Shown here: in pieces, positions 63,252 to 64,000 of the stretch
Position numbering within the stretch: position 1 is the first letter of the stretch
Layout of the letters: each line of letters opens with the position of its first letter
Assembly: GCA_002470465.1 (NCBI GenBank)
Contig: DKMD01000025.1
Coordinates: 186,001 to 250,000, forward strand
Direction: 5' to 3'
Length of the DNA: 64,000 bases
From: Pluralibacter sp. UBA7423
GTDB taxonomy: Bacteria; Pseudomonadota; Gammaproteobacteria; Enterobacterales; Enterobacteriaceae
Notes under the pieces: generated by a model
What the model was told of the DNA's origin: nothing
Database searches by the model: none
The model's input: only the letters and a program-made list of their open reading frames with translations
Made by a program: the position numbers and the translations under genes

Positions 63252-64000
63252 CTAAGCCCGGCACAAATAGTCGTAAATAGTGCGGGTATTTTCCAGGGAG
63301 CATAAGCGGGTACCCTGGTTAAGCGTGGCGGCACTACCTGCAGCGACCCCAAAGCGGACCATTTCTCCAAGTGAAGCTTGTTCCGCCAGCTTTATCACCA
63401 TCGCGCCCACCATGCTGTCGCCTGCGCCAACGGTGCTCTGGCTTTTGACCGGTGGGGGAACCACCTGCACGCAACCGGTGGCATCAACACCCAACGCCCC
63501 TTGCGGGCCAAGTGAAACCACGACGCGTTTTGCTTTTCCACTCTGAACAATCTCTTCAGCGGCTTTTCGTACGTCGTCTGGCAGCGTCAGTTCCCGTTGC
63601 ACCAGGGCGCTCAGCTCTTTCTGATTAGGTTTAACCAGTTCGATGTTTCCGACATCGAGCGCGGCGCTGAGCGCTTCACCGGAGCTGTCTATTACGCAGC
63701 GAATCCCCTGCTGCTGTGCGGCGCGAATCAGGCCGACCAATGTTGTGACGCTGACACCCGGTGGCAGGCTGCCGCTGATGACCAGAAGCGTTCCCGCAGT
63801 AAGGCGTAAAACTTGCTGTTCAAGCAGGTGGAATTCCGGAGCGGAAAGCGCGGCACCGGGCATTACAAAGCGGTACTGCTCGCCGCTACTTTCTACATGA
63901 ACGTGAAGATTCTGCCGCGTCCAGTCACTGGCCTGAACGGTTTGCACGGGGATGTTTTCCTCCGCAAGCAGGGAAATCAGATGCTCGCCGGTTGCGCCTC
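63252..64000 (-). CDS. pfkB: 6-phosphofructokinase II, C-terminal part (start beyond the window)
   Basis: The frame is open to the right edge (about 248 residues visible, from GATGEHLISLL onward). PfkB-family marks: WTRQNLHVHV, VISGSLPPGV, ELVKPNQKEL, and STVGAGDSMVGAM with the catalytic Asp. It phosphorylates fructose 6-phosphate; the minor isozyme in E. coli. About 60 N-terminal residues are missing by comparison with E. coli PfkB. Confidence 0.97.
   Translation of the reverse strand, partial: GATGEHLISLLAEENIPVQTVQASDWTRQNLHVHVESSGEQYRFVMPGAALSAPEFHLLEQQVLRLTAGTLLVISGSLPPGVSVTTLVGLIRAAQQQGIRCVIDSSGEALSAALDVGNIELVKPNQKELSALVQRELTLPDDVRKAAEEIVQSGKAKRVVVSLGPQGALGVDATGCVQVVPPPVKSQSTVGAGDSMVGAMVIKLAEQASLGEMVRFGVAAGSAATLNQGTRLCSLENTRTIYDYLCRA

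Overview
The window is chromosomal DNA of an Enterobacteriaceae member. Nearly every housekeeping protein lines up end to end with its E. coli counterpart, and the gene order follows the E. coli 27-28 min region. The closest fit is the Enterobacter/Lelliottia/Leclercia side of the family, but that placement is an impression from gene content and not a computed result.

Layout. (1) Positions 1-7900 hold the end of an SPI-1/Mxi-Spa-type type III secretion operon on the + strand: the C-terminal part of a SipB-type translocator, SipC, SipD, an unrecognised 153-residue protein, a long SipA-like effector and an IacP-type acyl carrier protein. A possible gene remnant, a terminator and a LuxR-type regulator follow. 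(2) Positions 7900-20450 are core genes: ychF, pth, ychH, a GNAT acetyltransferase, dauA, prs-ispE-lolB (minus strand), hemA-prfA-prmC-sirB1-kdsA (plus strand). The sirB2 gene expected between prmC and sirB1 is reduced to a 93-base scar. (3) Positions 20450-28000 carry chaA, chaB, chaC, ychN and ychP. Three accessory genes are interleaved: a DUF1883-like protein, a chemoreceptor with a sigma-28-like promoter, and a secreted YbcL-type protein. (4) Positions 28000-39200 are the nitrate respiration cluster narL-narX / narK / narGHJI, with FNR and NarL sites recognisable at the spacings known from E. coli. (5) Positions 39200-41600 hold an EamA exporter with a divergent Lrp-type regulator, a REP pair, and a tandem tRNA-Tyr operon (minus strand) built with 175-bp repeats that begin with the tRNA 3' end. 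(6) Positions 41670-58250 hold purU, ychJ, rssA-rssB, galU, hns, tdk, adhE, ychE and oppABCDF. (7) Positions 58400-64000 hold yciU, clsA, yciY, yciI and tonB, then yniA, ydiZ and the start-truncated pfkB. The tonB-yniA join is a synteny break relative to E. coli K-12, and kch is absent between yciY and yciI.

How the genes work together. The core part joins translation termination (hemA-prfA-prmC), nucleotide and lipid A precursor synthesis (prs, ispE, kdsA), anaerobic nitrate respiration (narXL sensing, NarK exchange, NarGHI reduction), mixed-acid fermentation (adhE) and oligopeptide uptake (opp). The least ordinary part is the left edge. There the SipC homologue carries several short basic clusters resembling eukaryotic nuclear localisation signals. 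The SipA-like protein keeps a SipA-type N-terminal half, but its C-terminal half is made of duplicated modules and acidic 22-residue repeats. The 153-residue protein between them has no family I recognise.
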